A stretch of DNA of 39,223 nt from Catenovulum sp. 2E275 (GCF_025515275.1 NZ_JAOPFU010000040.1:1-39223), one strand, 5' to 3'; positions 26,984 through 37,135 are shown, counted from the first letter of the stretch. The notes: a model not told the origin generated them from the letters alone. Made by a program: numbers and translations.

Positions 26984-28063
26984 TTATTTACCGGCTTTTA
27001 ATAATTCCCAGTATTTTTCATAAATCAGGTTAGCTTCGCCTAAATCCTGATGAAAAGACCCTTTTGCAATATCTTCGCTAGACGGGAAAATCATTGTATT
27101 GTTACGTAATTCTTCATCTAATAAAGCATAAGATGCTTTATTTGGTGCAGCATAACCTAACTCTTCAATGGCGGCTTTTCCGCTTTCTGCACGTAACATA
27201 AAGTCGATAAATTTATGTGCATTTTCAACGTTTTCAGCATTTTTAGGAATAACAAAGCTGTCTACCCAAAGTACAGCACCTTCCTGCGGGTAAATAAACT
27301 TAACATTCCCCATTTCTTGCTGAGCCATATAAGCCTCACCGTTCCACATCACACCTAAATCGACATTGCCTTGAATTAATGGCGTTTTTGGCGAATCAGA
27401 GTTAATCACTTTAATGCTTGGCCATAATTTTTTAAGTTCTTCGTATCCTGCTTTAATATCTGCTTCAGATGAGGTATTTAATGGTTTGCCGGCTACTTTT
27501 AATGCCATTGCAAACATATCGCGTAAATCATCCATAATCATTAAGCGGCCACTAAACTCAGGTTTCCATAAGTCGTGCCAGCTTGTGATACTGTCAGCAT
27601 CAACTTCATCGGCATTAATGGCAATTGAGGTTGAGCCCCAAAGATAAGGTACACTGTAAGTGTTTTGCGGATCATACTCTTTATTCAGCATGTCGGTGTC
27701 TAAATTAGCAAAATTACTTAATTTAGATTTATCAATTGGTTGTAATAAATCTTGCTTACGCATTTTTTCTAAAAAGTAAGTTGATGGTACAACAATGTCA
27801 TACCCTGCGCCGTCTAATAATTTAACTTTAGCAAACATAGCTTCGTTACTTTCGTAAGTTGCATATTCAACTTCAATGCCGGTTTCTTCAGTAAATGCGG
27901 TTAATACGTCTGCCGGAATATATTCTGTCCAGTTGTAAACAACGACCTTTTGCGCTTTTTGTGGTTTTTCTTCTGCTGTGCTTACAGTTTCTGGCGCTTT
28001 ATTATCAGAACAAGCTGACAGCGCCATGACTAAAGTGGTCGCAGCTAAAATCAATTTTTTCAT
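26984..28063 (-). CDS. potD: Spermidine/putrescine-binding lipoprotein PotD
   Basis: Periplasmic solute-binding protein of a polyamine ABC importer. The leader MKKLILAATTLVMALSAC ends in a lipobox with Cys18, so the mature protein is predicted to be a lipoprotein, unlike soluble E. coli PotD. The family starts VVVYNWTEYIPADVL, and YDIVVPSTYFLEKM and VMWNGEAYMA form parts of the ligand cleft. At 359 residues it is standard. AAGGA stands nine bases before the ATG. The start overlaps the potC stop (ATGA). Spermidine versus putrescine preference cannot be read with confidence from sequence alone. Confidence 0.92.
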   Translation of the reverse strand: MKKLILAATTLVMALSACSDNKAPETVSTAEEKPQKAQKVVVYNWTEYIPADVLTAFTEETGIEVEYATYESNEAMFAKVKLLDGAGYDIVVPSTYFLEKMRKQDLLQPIDKSKLSNFANLDTDMLNKEYDPQNTYSVPYLWGSTSIAINADEVDADSITSWHDLWKPEFSGRLMIMDDLRDMFAMALKVAGKPLNTSSEADIKAGYEELKKLWPSIKVINSDSPKTPLIQGNVDLGVMWNGEAYMAQQEMGNVKFIYPQEGAVLWVDSFVIPKNAENVENAHKFIDFMLRAESGKAAIEELGYAAPNKASYALLDEELRNNTMIFPSSEDIAKGSFHQDLGEANLIYEKYWELLKAGK

Positions 28064-28833
28064 AATGTTTTATCCTTTCGAACAATCAGTTGTGAAGCTA
28101 TAACAATCAATAGTGACACCACAAGTAATATAGTTGAAATTGCATTAACTTCCGGTGACACACCCACTTTAACCATTGAATATACTTTTAATGGTAAAAT
28201 TTCGTAGCCAGGCCCTGTAACAAAAGCACTGACAATCACATCATCGAGCGACAATGTAAAACTTAATAACCAGCCCGAGACAACCGCAGGTAAAATCAGC
28301 GGTAAAATCACTAAGCGAAAAATTCGCCATTCAGAGGCCCCTAAATCTCTAGCGGCCAAGATCATACGTTTATCAAAGTCATTTAATCTTGCGTAAACCG
28401 CAATAATCACAAAAGGCAAACAAAATGTAATATGCGCAATTAACAACGAGATAAATCCTAAGCTGATCCCTAAAGTGATAAAAACGATTAACAGTGCAAT
28501 CGCCATGACAATATCCGGTGTTAACATGCTTACAAACACCATGCCAGATAAGAATTTTTTGCCTTTAAAATCGTAACGATACAAAGCAACCGCAGCTAAA
28601 GTGCCAATCACAGTCGCCATAGTAGCAGCGATAATACTGACAGTTAAAGAATTTAATGCCGCTTGAATTAAAGCATCGTTTTGCACTAATTTTTCGTACC
28701 ATTTTGTGCTAAAACCCGTCCATTTTATGCCGTATTTTGATGCATTGAATGAGTTCACCACCAAAATAAAAATCGGCACATACAACAGCAACATTAAAAT
28801 CGTTAAATATAAAGCCTTAGAAATCCGCGCCAT
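28060..28833 (-). CDS. potC: Polyamine ABC transporter permease PotC
   Basis: Inner-membrane permease of the PotABCD importer. It has about six hydrophobic helices, beginning YLTILMLLLYVPIFILVVNSF, and the ABC-permease EAA loop ARDLGASEWRIFRLVILPLI, which docks on PotA. At 257 residues its length equals E. coli PotC (264) within normal variation. It overlaps potB by 17 bases upstream and potD by four downstream, so the three are translated from one message. Confidence 0.93.
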   Translation of the reverse strand: MARISKALYLTILMLLLYVPIFILVVNSFNASKYGIKWTGFSTKWYEKLVQNDALIQAALNSLTVSIIAATMATVIGTLAAVALYRYDFKGKKFLSGMVFVSMLTPDIVMAIALLIVFITLGISLGFISLLIAHITFCLPFVIIAVYARLNDFDKRMILAARDLGASEWRIFRLVILPLILPAVVSGWLLSFTLSLDDVIVSAFVTGPGYEILPLKVYSMVKVGVSPEVNAISTILLVVSLLIVIASQLIVRKDKTL

Positions 28834-29689
28834 CTATGCCCCCTTTTTTACTGACATATCGGGTTGCACGGTAATAAAGCCATAACATTGCGCCTAACAG
28901 CAGCATCATAATCACACTAAAGGCTGAGCCAAACGGCCAGTCGGCTGTGTTTAAAAACTGAGTTTTAATCACATTACCTAATAACAGGTTTTTTGCACCG
29001 CCTAATAAATCGGCAATATAAAACATCCCCATCGACGGTAAAAACACCATTAAACAACCGGCGACTATACCGGGCAAAGTGAGTGGAATCGTAATTAAAC
29101 GAAAACGACTCCAACTATTGGCACCTAAATCGGTCGCTGCTTTATACAATCTGGTATCCAGTTTTTCTAATGACGAATACAAAGGAAAAATCATAAACGG
29201 CAGCAGGATATAACACAGACCTAAAATCACCGCGAACTGGGTATATAACAAATCAAGCGGTTTATCGATGATTCCACTAAACAGTAAAAACTGATTAATT
29301 AAACCATGTTTACCCAACATAAACTGGATGGCATAAGTGCGCACCAGCGAGTTAGTCCAAAACGGTACAATTAATAAAAACAACATAATCGCCTGCCAGC
29401 GTTTAGATAAACTGGCAACCGCCATCGCAAATGGATAACCCAACAACAAACAGGCAAATGTTGCCAACAAAGACATTTTGAGTGAATCCCACAATACTTG
29501 TAGATATAACCAATCAAATGTACGGGCATAACTGTCAATGGACGGCTGGGCAGCCACTAAATCAACTGGATCTCGGGTTAAAAAGCTGGTGATCACCACT
29601 AATAGATTTGGAAAAAACACAAACAGCACTAACCACGAGCTGATTAAGCCAATGCTTAAAAACTTAAAAAAGCCGCGATCAAGCTTCAT
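28817..29689 (-). CDS. potB: Polyamine ABC transporter permease PotB
   Basis: Inner-membrane permease pairing with PotC. It begins [20 protein letters not shown] and carries the EAA loop [20 protein letters not shown] and about six membrane helices. The frame is open nine codons further upstream (MPVGKWCCL), but that extension is not family-like and lies within potA. The ATG at 29689 gives 290 residues, near E. coli PotB (285), and overlaps the end of potA by 11 bases. Confidence 0.92.
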   Translation of the reverse strand: MKLDRGFFKFLSIGLISSWLVLFVFFPNLLVVITSFLTRDPVDLVAAQPSIDSYARTFDWLYLQVLWDSLKMSLLATFACLLLGYPFAMAVASLSKRWQAIMLFLLIVPFWTNSLVRTYAIQFMLGKHGLINQFLLFSGIIDKPLDLLYTQFAVILGLCYILLPFMIFPLYSSLEKLDTRLYKAATDLGANSWSRFRLITIPLTLPGIVAGCLMVFLPSMGMFYIADLLGGAKNLLLGNVIKTQFLNTADWPFGSAFSVIMMLLLGAMLWLYYRATRYVSKKGGIDGADF

Positions 29690-30779
29690 AAGGCAGCACC
29701 ACTTCCCAACCGGCAACCCAATTAACCGCTACTTTTTGATTTGGGCGATAATCAAACGACGGATCATCTTCATCAAAAAATTCGCTGGCCATTAATTCAG
29801 CCCCAGACGATAGCCGGATTAAACTGTCTAATGTTTTGCCTTTATAAGTACGCTCAACAATTGTACCCACTAAAAATTTATCAGGATGATCCGCTTCAAT
29901 ATATTCCACCCGTAAATCTTCCGGACGCAATAATACATTGACTTTATCACCTACACTAAAGCTATGCTCAGCGTGTAAGCGCCATCTTTGCTCTTCCACT
30001 TTAACTTCATAACTTTGCTGACCATCTACTGATACAATTTCGCCTTCAAGCTGATTGATTTCACCAATAAATTTGGCGACAAATAACGAGTTTGGCTCTT
30101 CGTAAATTTCGCGTGGAGTGCCCACTTGCTGGATTTTCCCCTGATTCATCACCACCACCCGATCAGACATCGCCAAAGCTTCTTCCTGATCATGTGTGAC
30201 ATACACAAAGGTAATACCAAGTTTACGCTGTAACCTTTTTAGCTCAATTTGCATTTGCTGGCGCAATTTATAATCGAGCGCAGATAACGACTCATCTAAC
30301 AATAATAATTTAGGACGATTAACCACAGCGCGGGCAATCGCCACCCTTTGCTGCTGGCCACCAGACAATTGAGCAGGTTTACGCGATGCTAAATGCGCTA
30401 ACTGAACCATTTCTAAAGCTTCGTTAACTCTTTGTTTAATTTCAGCTTTTGGTAATTTACGCATTTTTAAACCAAACGCGACATTATCAAACACTGTCAT
30501 GTGCGGGAATAACGCATAACTTTGAAACACAGTATTAATGGGCCGTTGTTCTGCTGGGATTTGGCTAATATCCTGCTCAAGCAAAATAATATCGCCGGTA
30601 TCCGCAGTTTCCATGCCTGCAATTAAATTTAACACTGTACTTTTGCCACAACCGGACGGTCCTAACAGGGTAAAAAATTCACCATCATAGATGGTCATAT
30701 TAAAATCCTGCAAAACCTGATTGCCTGCAAATGCTTTAGATAGATGATTTAAACTCAGTAGTGGACGCAGCTCAGTCAA
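29679..30779 (-). CDS. potA: Polyamine ABC transporter ATPase PotA
   Basis: Cytosolic ATPase that powers PotBC. Walker A is GPSGCGKST, the Q-loop is in [20 protein letters not shown], the signature is [14 protein letters not shown], Walker B is [12 protein letters not shown], and the switch His is in VTHDQEEA. The C-terminal TOBE-type domain ([29 protein letters not shown]) closely follows E. coli PotA. No in-frame ATG lies before the conserved region; a stop codon sits just upstream. TTG at 30788 is only one base after AAGGAG, while TTG at 30779 is 10 bases after it, so the latter is preferred, giving 366 residues. It is the first gene of potABCD. Confidence 0.93.
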   Translation of the reverse strand: MTELRPLLSLNHLSKAFAGNQVLQDFNMTIYDGEFFTLLGPSGCGKSTVLNLIAGMETADTGDIILLEQDISQIPAEQRPINTVFQSYALFPHMTVFDNVAFGLKMRKLPKAEIKQRVNEALEMVQLAHLASRKPAQLSGGQQQRVAIARAVVNRPKLLLLDESLSALDYKLRQQMQIELKRLQRKLGITFVYVTHDQEEALAMSDRVVVMNQGKIQQVGTPREIYEEPNSLFVAKFIGEINQLEGEIVSVDGQQSYEVKVEEQRWRLHAEHSFSVGDKVNVLLRPEDLRVEYIEADHPDKFLVGTIVERTYKGKTLDSLIRLSSGAELMASEFFDEDDPSFDYRPNQKVAVNWVAGWEVVLPYEA

Positions 30780-31174
30780 TTGTCCCAAACTCCTTAATTA
30801 AATGAAGGAATATAATCAACTTGAATTTTGGATAACTACTCACTTTCAATAAGCTATAGTTTCTATAAGAAAGCTAAATTTATCTTATTGCGAAAATATA
30901 CTGCTTTTGAAAATAAAAATAATTGTTAAGTCAATTAAAATCAATTAATTAGCTAGTTTTAATCCAGATTTCAAGTTATGTAAAAATGGCTAAGATTTTA
31001 GGCCTAAGAATTAGCGCAGAATATAATCTAAAATATGAGGATAACAAGAATTTTTTTATCAAGAAATAAAAAATGTCTGATATTTTGCCTCTGTTGAATA
31101 ACTTACTAATTCATTAAAAAAGAGCATCGTACTAATTAGTAGGTTGATACTTTCCTACAGAGGCTTAGAGTTGC
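30780..31174. other. AT-rich gap upstream of potA with nested inverted repeats
   Basis: This gap holds the pot promoter on the minus strand and the 3' flank of the frameshifted Sel1 gene. GCCTCTGT (31087-31094) pairs with ACAGAGGC (31157-31164), and inside them TACTAATT (31104-31111) pairs with AATTAGTA (31134-31141). No gene, terminator T-tract or convincing promoter hexamers were found. Confidence 0.45.
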
Positions 31175-32714
31175 TTAATTTGTTTCATCAATAACTGTAA
31201 CTGTGCCATCCGATGTCCAGCCAGCCAGCATTTTTTGCCAGTCGTTAACATCCCAATTTAAATCATCCGCCAAATCAATTGCTTCACGAATATGTACAAC
31301 CGTTTGTTTTAAATCGCGCGGTTCTTTTTTAAAGTTCACCATGGCCTGTAAATATTGATATTGCGGATTCTTGTGCTGTTCATCCGGTAATTTTGCTAAC
31401 CAATCTGCTGCTTGCTCAACATTGTGTAAATGTTTGATCCTGCGCTAATAATTTAAGCTCAGCAACAGATAAATATGCATGAACATAAGCTTTGTCGGCT
31501 GCATTTTCAAACCAGAATAACGCTTTATGCTCGTCTGATTTCACCCAAGGACTATCTAACAAAATTCGGCCTAATCGGTATTGCGCCCGACTAACACCTG
31601 CTTTGGCCGCTTCACTTATCCAAAAAATACCGCGCTCAATATCGGTTTGTTCACGATACAATTTTAATCCATATTCAAACTGAGCGAGTGGATGCCCAAC
31701 TTTAGCTAGTTTATCCAAAACCTGATCCAGTTCTTTACCATCTTTATCCAGCCAATTAAAAGTGCTGAGCGCCATTGCATAATGGTACTGATCGGTTAAA
31801 TCTTCGCTTCTTTTCCATAGCCGGGTTTTACGAAACAACCAGCTATATAAATCTTCATACTGGTTTTGAATTTTAGCTTTGGTATAACTGGCTAAACCAA
31901 TATAACTGCGGTTAATAAAAAGCGTTTTGTCGGATTCAAAAAAAGGCACAGCGTCCGATTTATGCTCTGATAAATCGGCTAATGCTTCCTGATATGCTTG
32001 ATTAGTTTCAGTGACTGACTGATTTAATTCCAAATTTCGGCTAGAGCCATCCCGAGCAATTTCATAATCAATCACAGCATAAAATGGCCGCGAGCGAATA
32101 TCCTGCATTGTAGGTCGGCTAAAAAAGAAATCGGATTGAATGTCTTCACCTTCGGCTAATGAGCTGTCATCAAACCCCATCACTGCATCGTTATTGGTTT
32201 CTATTCCCACTGAATCAACAAAATCTTGTTTGTCTGAAATGTGTGGATTGCCTTGTTCGTCTAGCTCAGCAAAATAGACTTTTTGGCTGATTTTATTGTG
32301 ATCAATCACTGCAAAATAACGATTGTGCACAACCTGCCAGCCATAACTTTGCTTAAAGGTATCAGATAACACCTGAATTTTCGCTTTGCTTTCATCAGGC
32401 GTATTTTTTAATAGGTCAGCGACAATTTGCTTTGAATCTAAAAATGATTGCTCAGCCGCTAAATCAAACCAAAGCAAGGCTTTAAGCTGGCTTTTTTCTA
32501 CTCCCAAACCGTTTAAATATAAAACACCTAATTGATAAAACGCATGAGCGCTGCCTGTTTCAGCTAAAGTCAGGTAATCTACTTTTGCCAAATCATATTG
32601 TTTTTGTTGGAAATATTGATCAGCCTGAGTAATATCAGCCGCAAAGCTGGTGTGTGAAAATAAATAACCTGCCAACAGCAGGCTAACAGATTTGGAAATC
32701 AGTTTTGCTTTCAT
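31175..32714 (-). pseudogene. Sel1-repeat periplasmic protein with a one-base frameshift
   Basis: Paralogue of the next gene upstream (32889-34433). A signal peptide (LLLAGYLFSHTSFA) precedes Sel1/TPR-type repeats (HAFYQLGVLYLNGLGVEKSQ), a middle domain with a TonB-C-like strand (AVIDYEIARDGSSRNLEL) and more Sel1 repeats. The open frame stops at 31416 after 432 residues (DQTFTQC). In the next frame the sequence runs on as NVEQAADWLAKLP through LNWDVNDWQ to VIDETN, stopping at 31175, exactly parallel to the paralogue. Removing one T from the TTT (minus strand) at 31428-31430 turns it into DQTLHNVE, matching DNQELHNVE. An intact protein would have 512 residues. A recent mutation or a sequencing error are both possible; the recoverable frame shows no other damage. 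Confidence 0.85.
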
Positions 32715-32812
32715 ATCATTCCTTTGACTTTGTTTTTATTCTTTAAATTTAGTTTAGAGGCTGTTTATCTTTTAAGTTAGGTTGAAATAAATTAACTAAT
32801 CTAAAACAACAA

Positions 32813-32834
32813 GGCTAGTGGTTTAATACTAGCC
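32813..32834 (-). terminator. Terminator between the tandem Sel1 genes
   Basis: A perfect seven-base stem (GGCTAGT and ACTAGCC) closes an eight-base loop; on the minus strand it is followed by TTGTTGTTTT. It sits 55 bases past the stop of the upstream Sel1 gene, so the two paralogues are probably not fully co-transcribed. Confidence 0.7.
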
Positions 32835-32888
32835 GGAGTTTATTCAAAAGTTATTTATATGTAAATAAAATAATACTATTGTATCGTT

Positions 32889-34433
32889 TTACAGTTTAGC
32901 CAGTGGTTGGTCTATCACTTTTACTTTACCATCATTGGTCCAGTTAGCTAACAACTGTTGCCAGTAGCTTACATCCCAATTTAAGTCTTGGCCTAACGCA
33001 ATCGCTTTTTCAATATGGTTAACTGCCAAATTAAGTTCGCGTGGCACTTTTTTAAAGTTAACCATAGCCTGTAAGTATTCAAATTGTGGATTAGTCTGTA
33101 AATCAGTCGGAATTTTAGCCAAATAATCATGAGCACTTTCCACATTGTGTAACTCTTGATTATCCGATAATAAATTTAACTCAGCTAAAGATAATAACGC
33201 GGCCGGGTGCAACTGTTCTGTAGCTCGAGTTAACCAAAACACAGCTTTGCTTTCGTCTTTTTCAACCCAAGGGCTATTTAACAAAATGCTTCCAAGCCGA
33301 TATTCAGCTTTAGCAATCCCCGATTTTGCCGATTCTCCCAGCCAATTAATCGCTTGATTAATATCTTTTTGCTCACGGTAAAGTTTTATGCCTAACTCAT
33401 ATTGCGCCAATGGATGGCCTTGTTTTGCCAATTTAGTTAATACGTGCTCTAACTCGTTTTTATCCTGTGCTAGCCAGTTAAAATTGGTCAATGCCATAGC
33501 ATATTGAAACTGCCCTTCAGCAGATTGGTCCTGTTTTAATTTTTTAGCGGCTCTGACTAAACCGGCATACACATCTTCTCTATGATTACGTACATATTGC
33601 TCGGTTTGTCCAGCTAAGCCAATAAAAGATCGGTTAAAAAAGCTAACCTTAGTCTGTTCAAACTGTGGTGGTGGACTATTAAACTCTTTCAAATTTGCAA
33701 CCGTATGCGGATGTAGACGGCCTATTTTTTGCTCAAACTGAAGGTTACGTACAGAACCATCAGGTGCAATATCATAATCAACTACAGCAGAATAATCGCG
33801 CATAAAAAGATCACTAGAAGATAAACGTCCAAAAAAGAATTCGGCTTGGTTTCTGTCAAGTGGCGGATTCAAATCACCGCGATATTTAACGCTAGGTTTA
33901 GTTTGCTGATTAACTGAAACGCCGTTGATTTCATAGGCTTTAGTATCGTGAAAAGTTGCAGGTATCGTTACGTTTTTATTTTGTCCAAAATAAATTTTAT
34001 CCTGGGTGATACTAGATTTCACAATAGGAAAATAGAGTGTTTGAATAGCCTGCCAACCATGCTGCTTGCGAAACTCTTGCTGTAGATTTTGAATATTTTG
34101 TTGTGTTTGCGGCGCTGCTAATTTTAATAAATCGGCGACTACTGCTTTGGCATCTGCATAATTTTGCTCAGCAGCTAAATCAAACCATAACACGGCTTTA
34201 AGCATATTTTCTGTTGTGCCTAAACCTTGTAGATTCATCACACCTAATTGATAAAATGCTTTTGCGTTACCCACTTGCGATAAATCTACATAGGCTTGTT
34301 GGGCTTTTGCATAATCCTGATTGATAAAATACTCATCAGCCTGATTAATATCACCAGCGTAAACCAGTGTGCTAATAGCAAGTCCAGAACTTAATATAAG
34401 GGATTGAATGAATTGAGCGATTGGTTTTTGCAT
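32889..34433 (-). CDS. Sel1-repeat protein with a TonB-C-like middle domain
   Basis: Secreted, probably periplasmic protein of unknown role. The start at 34433 is chosen because AAGGA lies at normal distance before it; the upstream in-frame ATG (34451) lacks one. A signal peptide (LILSSGLAISTLVYA) leads to Sel1/TPR repeats (AFYQLGVMNLQGLGTTENML). A middle domain carries VVDYDIAPDGSVRNLQF, resembling the strand pair of TonB C-terminal domains, and further Sel1 repeats follow (AQYELGIKLYREQKDINQ, AEYRLGSILLNSP). Length is 514 residues. Sel1 repeats usually mediate protein contacts. The frameshifted neighbour is its tandem duplicate. A link to envelope or TonB-system assembly is speculative. Confidence 0.8.
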   Translation of the reverse strand: MQKPIAQFIQSLILSSGLAISTLVYAGDINQADEYFINQDYAKAQQAYVDLSQVGNAKAFYQLGVMNLQGLGTTENMLKAVLWFDLAAEQNYADAKAVVADLLKLAAPQTQQNIQNLQQEFRKQHGWQAIQTLYFPIVKSSITQDKIYFGQNKNVTIPATFHDTKAYEINGVSVNQQTKPSVKYRGDLNPPLDRNQAEFFFGRLSSSDLFMRDYSAVVDYDIAPDGSVRNLQFEQKIGRLHPHTVANLKEFNSPPPQFEQTKVSFFNRSFIGLAGQTEQYVRNHREDVYAGLVRAAKKLKQDQSAEGQFQYAMALTNFNWLAQDKNELEHVLTKLAKQGHPLAQYELGIKLYREQKDINQAINWLGESAKSGIAKAEYRLGSILLNSPWVEKDESKAVFWLTRATEQLHPAALLSLAELNLLSDNQELHNVESAHDYLAKIPTDLQTNPQFEYLQAMVNFKKVPRELNLAVNHIEKAIALGQDLNWDVSYWQQLLANWTNDGKVKVIDQPLAKL

Positions 34434-34581
34434 TATAAATTTCCTTTGCATCTTGGTTTAAAATCAAACTACTACACAAGTAGAAGTTATGTTCTAATGT
34501 GAAATTTGTCAATAAAAGTTTTTTAATTTATTTGTATCTCGTTACTCTTTACTAAAATAAAATTTGCTTTAGCTGTTAATT

Positions 34582-34594
34582 AAAACCGGTTAAA
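34582..34594. promoter_or_regulatory. Possible operator AAAACCGGTTAAA
   Basis: A perfect eight-base palindrome AACCGGTT lies 38 bases before the pectinesterase-like gene start, with a LacI-family-like central CG. It is short, and its flanks are not symmetric. It may relate to the ACCGGT-centred site at 7342, but outside the core the two differ. Confidence 0.3.
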
Positions 34595-34629
34595 TTATTT
34601 AGCTTACAACCTTTTTTGCAGGAAGCCAC

Positions 34630-37074
34630 ATGACGCTACTGAATGACAATCTCTACATAAAAAATTTATATTTTAGAATCTTCGCTTTTACATTGATGCT
34701 TTTCACATTGTTATTTTGCTCAGCTTGTGGCATTCAAAATTCAACAAAGTCTACGCCTTTAGTCACTGAAAAAACCAACAGAGTCGCTGACTATGACTTG
34801 TTGGTAGATGGTCATTTAGCAGCGGATGACCCGCAAAATAATCGTTACAAAACTTTACAGGCGGCTTATCAGGCTGCTAAAGCGGGTACAGCAGATAAAC
34901 CAACCGTAATTGGGATAAAACCTAATGTATATCTGTTAACTGGCGGAGAATATGAGCCGGGTTTAACTATTACTAAAAATTATATTAGTTTAGTGGGTTT
35001 AACTCAGGACAGACGTAAAGTTGTGCTGGCTGACAATCGAGGACTACAACAAGGCGCAAGCAATAATGGATTTGTATTGGATGTGAATGCAACCGGCTTT
35101 AGCGCTAAAAATTTAACTATTTTAAATTACTGCAATATTGATTATCAGTATCCGGATAATCCGGCAAAAAATTTAACTAAACGTTCAAATGTGATTACTC
35201 AAGCTGTTACGCTTCAAGCCAGAGGCGATAAACATATTTACCAGAATGTGCAAATTTTAAGTCGGCTGGACACTCTGTTTTTAATGACCAAACGCGCATT
35301 TTTTGACAAGGTTTATATTGAGGGGACTGACGATTGGGTTGGCGGTGGTGATATTAGCTACTGGCAAAACAGTACATTCGTTTTACCAACTGGTAACGGC
35401 GTTATTTTGTCGATGAATAATGTTTTTAAAAATAGCCGTTTTATCTCAAAACAGGGTTTGCAGTTTTATAAAGTTGGTTTTAATAGCCATTTACGTCCGT
35501 CGGTATTAATTGACAGTAAAATTGAGTTAGCAGAAAACGGGCTGGCCAGCTGGATGCGTGAGCAACCTCCGGAGCGCCCTTATCAATATTCGCTAATTTG
35601 GGATGTGCAAGATCAATACAAACAAGCTGTGAATATTGCCGACAGCCCTTATGCAAAAGAGAGCCAAAAACATAGCCGGATATTAAATAAAGCCGAATTA
35701 AAAGCTTATAACCCGTGGAATTTACTCAGAGCTGTGCCGGGTGAGCAGCCGGATAACTGGGATCCAGCTAATGTACGGGATAAATATAAACATGCCGAAA
35801 CCGAAATATTCAGAATAAAGCTTTTGTCATCCAGCCCAACCATTAATTCAAAACAACCTGAATATCAGCTCATTACCGGAGAAAATCCAGTCATTTTACA
35901 AGCACAGGTTTTTCCGATTTATGCGCAAAATCCACAAATAAGTTGGTTTAGCGCCTCTAATTTAATTAAGTTAAATCCGCTTGAAAATAATCAAGTTGAA
36001 GTCAGCGGACAAAATTTTAGTGAACAAGCTAAGTGGGTTGCGGTTCATGCCAAAGCCGCTAATGGTCACTTTGTGACAGCATGGTTTTATGTAAAACCAG
36101 CTTTATTAGCGCCGCCCACAGTGGATCAAGCGCCTAATATTAGTGTGAGTCAGCATAAACTCAGCTTAAATTATCAACTTGATTTAGCAGGCCGCAGCGA
36201 CCAGTCTAAAATAAACTGGTATGTTTGCCGCACTCAAGCTTGCGATAATCCCAGACTTTTCGCCCAAAATAATGCTGCAATTCCGGCTAAACAAATAGAG
36301 CTATTACCGGGATTAAATGGTCAATTTATTAAAGCGGAATTATTACCAAAACATAGTCGTTCTGGCTATGGCAAAAGCATTAGCGCAATCAGCAAACAGC
36401 CGATCAGTTTGCCTAATGCCAATAATTTAAGCGGCGAAAATAACCCTAGAATAATTCGCGCCGATTTTTCTAATTTGGCGGCTCAAGCCAGCACAGAGTT
36501 TTATTCGGGATTATTTAACTTAACCGATAACTGGCAAATTATCGCTGTGCCAGAGCAAACTCAGGTATTAGGTTTACATTCGGTTAATCCGGCAAAAATC
36601 ATTTATCAGGCACTAAAACCAGCCACAGATATGCGGTTAAAACTTGCATTTCGACCAGATAAGTCAGCTGGTCAGGTATTTTCTGTACCCGGCTCACCGG
36701 CTGACAGTGGCGATAATAATTTACATGCTGATTTTTTAATTAAATATGATGCGCTCAGCCAAACGGGCTATTCACTCAGATTTTGGCGTACTACTCAAGC
36801 CGCCGATAAAGTGATGTTTCAGCTTTACAAAATTGAACAAGGCAAAGGGACGCCATTAAGCGATCAGCAGGTCTTGTCCGGTGTATTTAAACGCAATACC
36901 CAAATCGAGTTAAGTGTTAAAAATAACCAGTTTTCAGTTACCGCATTTAATAGTAAAGATGATCAGGTTTTAAACCTAAGCGCCAAGATTGAAGAAAACC
37001 ATTTTGGCGGTGCAGGCATTAGCTGGCCACGTGGTTCATCAGCGATATTTACTCTATTTGAAATCTTATATTAA
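34630..37074 (+). CDS. Pectinesterase-like (CE8-like) secreted lipoprotein, atypical
   Basis: Beta-helix protein resembling pectin methylesterases, with a long extra C-terminal half. The N-terminal hydrophobic leader ends LFCSAC, suggesting a lipoprotein with Cys33, though the lipobox is not canonical. The family's two catalytic Asp residues are apparent at D214 (SRLDTLF) and D235 (EGTDDWVGGG), 21 residues apart as in Erwinia PemA. QAV (Q191) and HLRPS (R289) may stand for the upstream Gln and the Arg. The oxyanion Gln normally just before the first Asp is Leu213. After about residue 390, beta-rich regions of unknown type follow, the last ending in a concanavalin-like layout. The full protein is 814 residues, about twice a simple CE8. 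Demethylation of pectin is the likely but unproven role. Confidence 0.72.
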   Translation: MTLLNDNLYIKNLYFRIFAFTLMLFTLLFCSACGIQNSTKSTPLVTEKTNRVADYDLLVDGHLAADDPQNNRYKTLQAAYQAAKAGTADKPTVIGIKPNVYLLTGGEYEPGLTITKNYISLVGLTQDRRKVVLADNRGLQQGASNNGFVLDVNATGFSAKNLTILNYCNIDYQYPDNPAKNLTKRSNVITQAVTLQARGDKHIYQNVQILSRLDTLFLMTKRAFFDKVYIEGTDDWVGGGDISYWQNSTFVLPTGNGVILSMNNVFKNSRFISKQGLQFYKVGFNSHLRPSVLIDSKIELAENGLASWMREQPPERPYQYSLIWDVQDQYKQAVNIADSPYAKESQKHSRILNKAELKAYNPWNLLRAVPGEQPDNWDPANVRDKYKHAETEIFRIKLLSSSPTINSKQPEYQLITGENPVILQAQVFPIYAQNPQISWFSASNLIKLNPLENNQVEVSGQNFSEQAKWVAVHAKAANGHFVTAWFYVKPALLAPPTVDQAPNISVSQHKLSLNYQLDLAGRSDQSKINWYVCRTQACDNPRLFAQNNAAIPAKQIELLPGLNGQFIKAELLPKHSRSGYGKSISAISKQPISLPNANNLSGENNPRIIRADFSNLAAQASTEFYSGLFNLTDNWQIIAVPEQTQVLGLHSVNPAKIIYQALKPATDMRLKLAFRPDKSAGQVFSVPGSPADSGDNNLHADFLIKYDALSQTGYSLRFWRTTQAADKVMFQLYKIEQGKGTPLSDQQVLSGVFKRNTQIELSVKNNQFSVTAFNSKDDQVLNLSAKIEENHFGGAGISWPRGSSAIFTLFEILY

Positions 37075-37097
37075 CAAAGCAATTGCAATAATCGTTG

Positions 37098-37135
37098 GGC
37101 TGGGCATTCAAAAAATTTATGAGTGCATACCAGCC
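37098..37135. terminator. Hairpin after the pectinesterase-like gene
   Basis: GGCTGG and CCAGCC pair, extended by GCATTC and GAGTGC with one mismatched pair, around an A/T loop. It starts 24 bases past the stop codon. There is no T-tract, so this is only a possible terminator. Confidence 0.4.

Noticed and set aside
29690-29716. Nine-codon upstream extension of potB
   Set aside because: It lies inside potA, is not family-like, and MKLDRG at 29689 gives the normal length.
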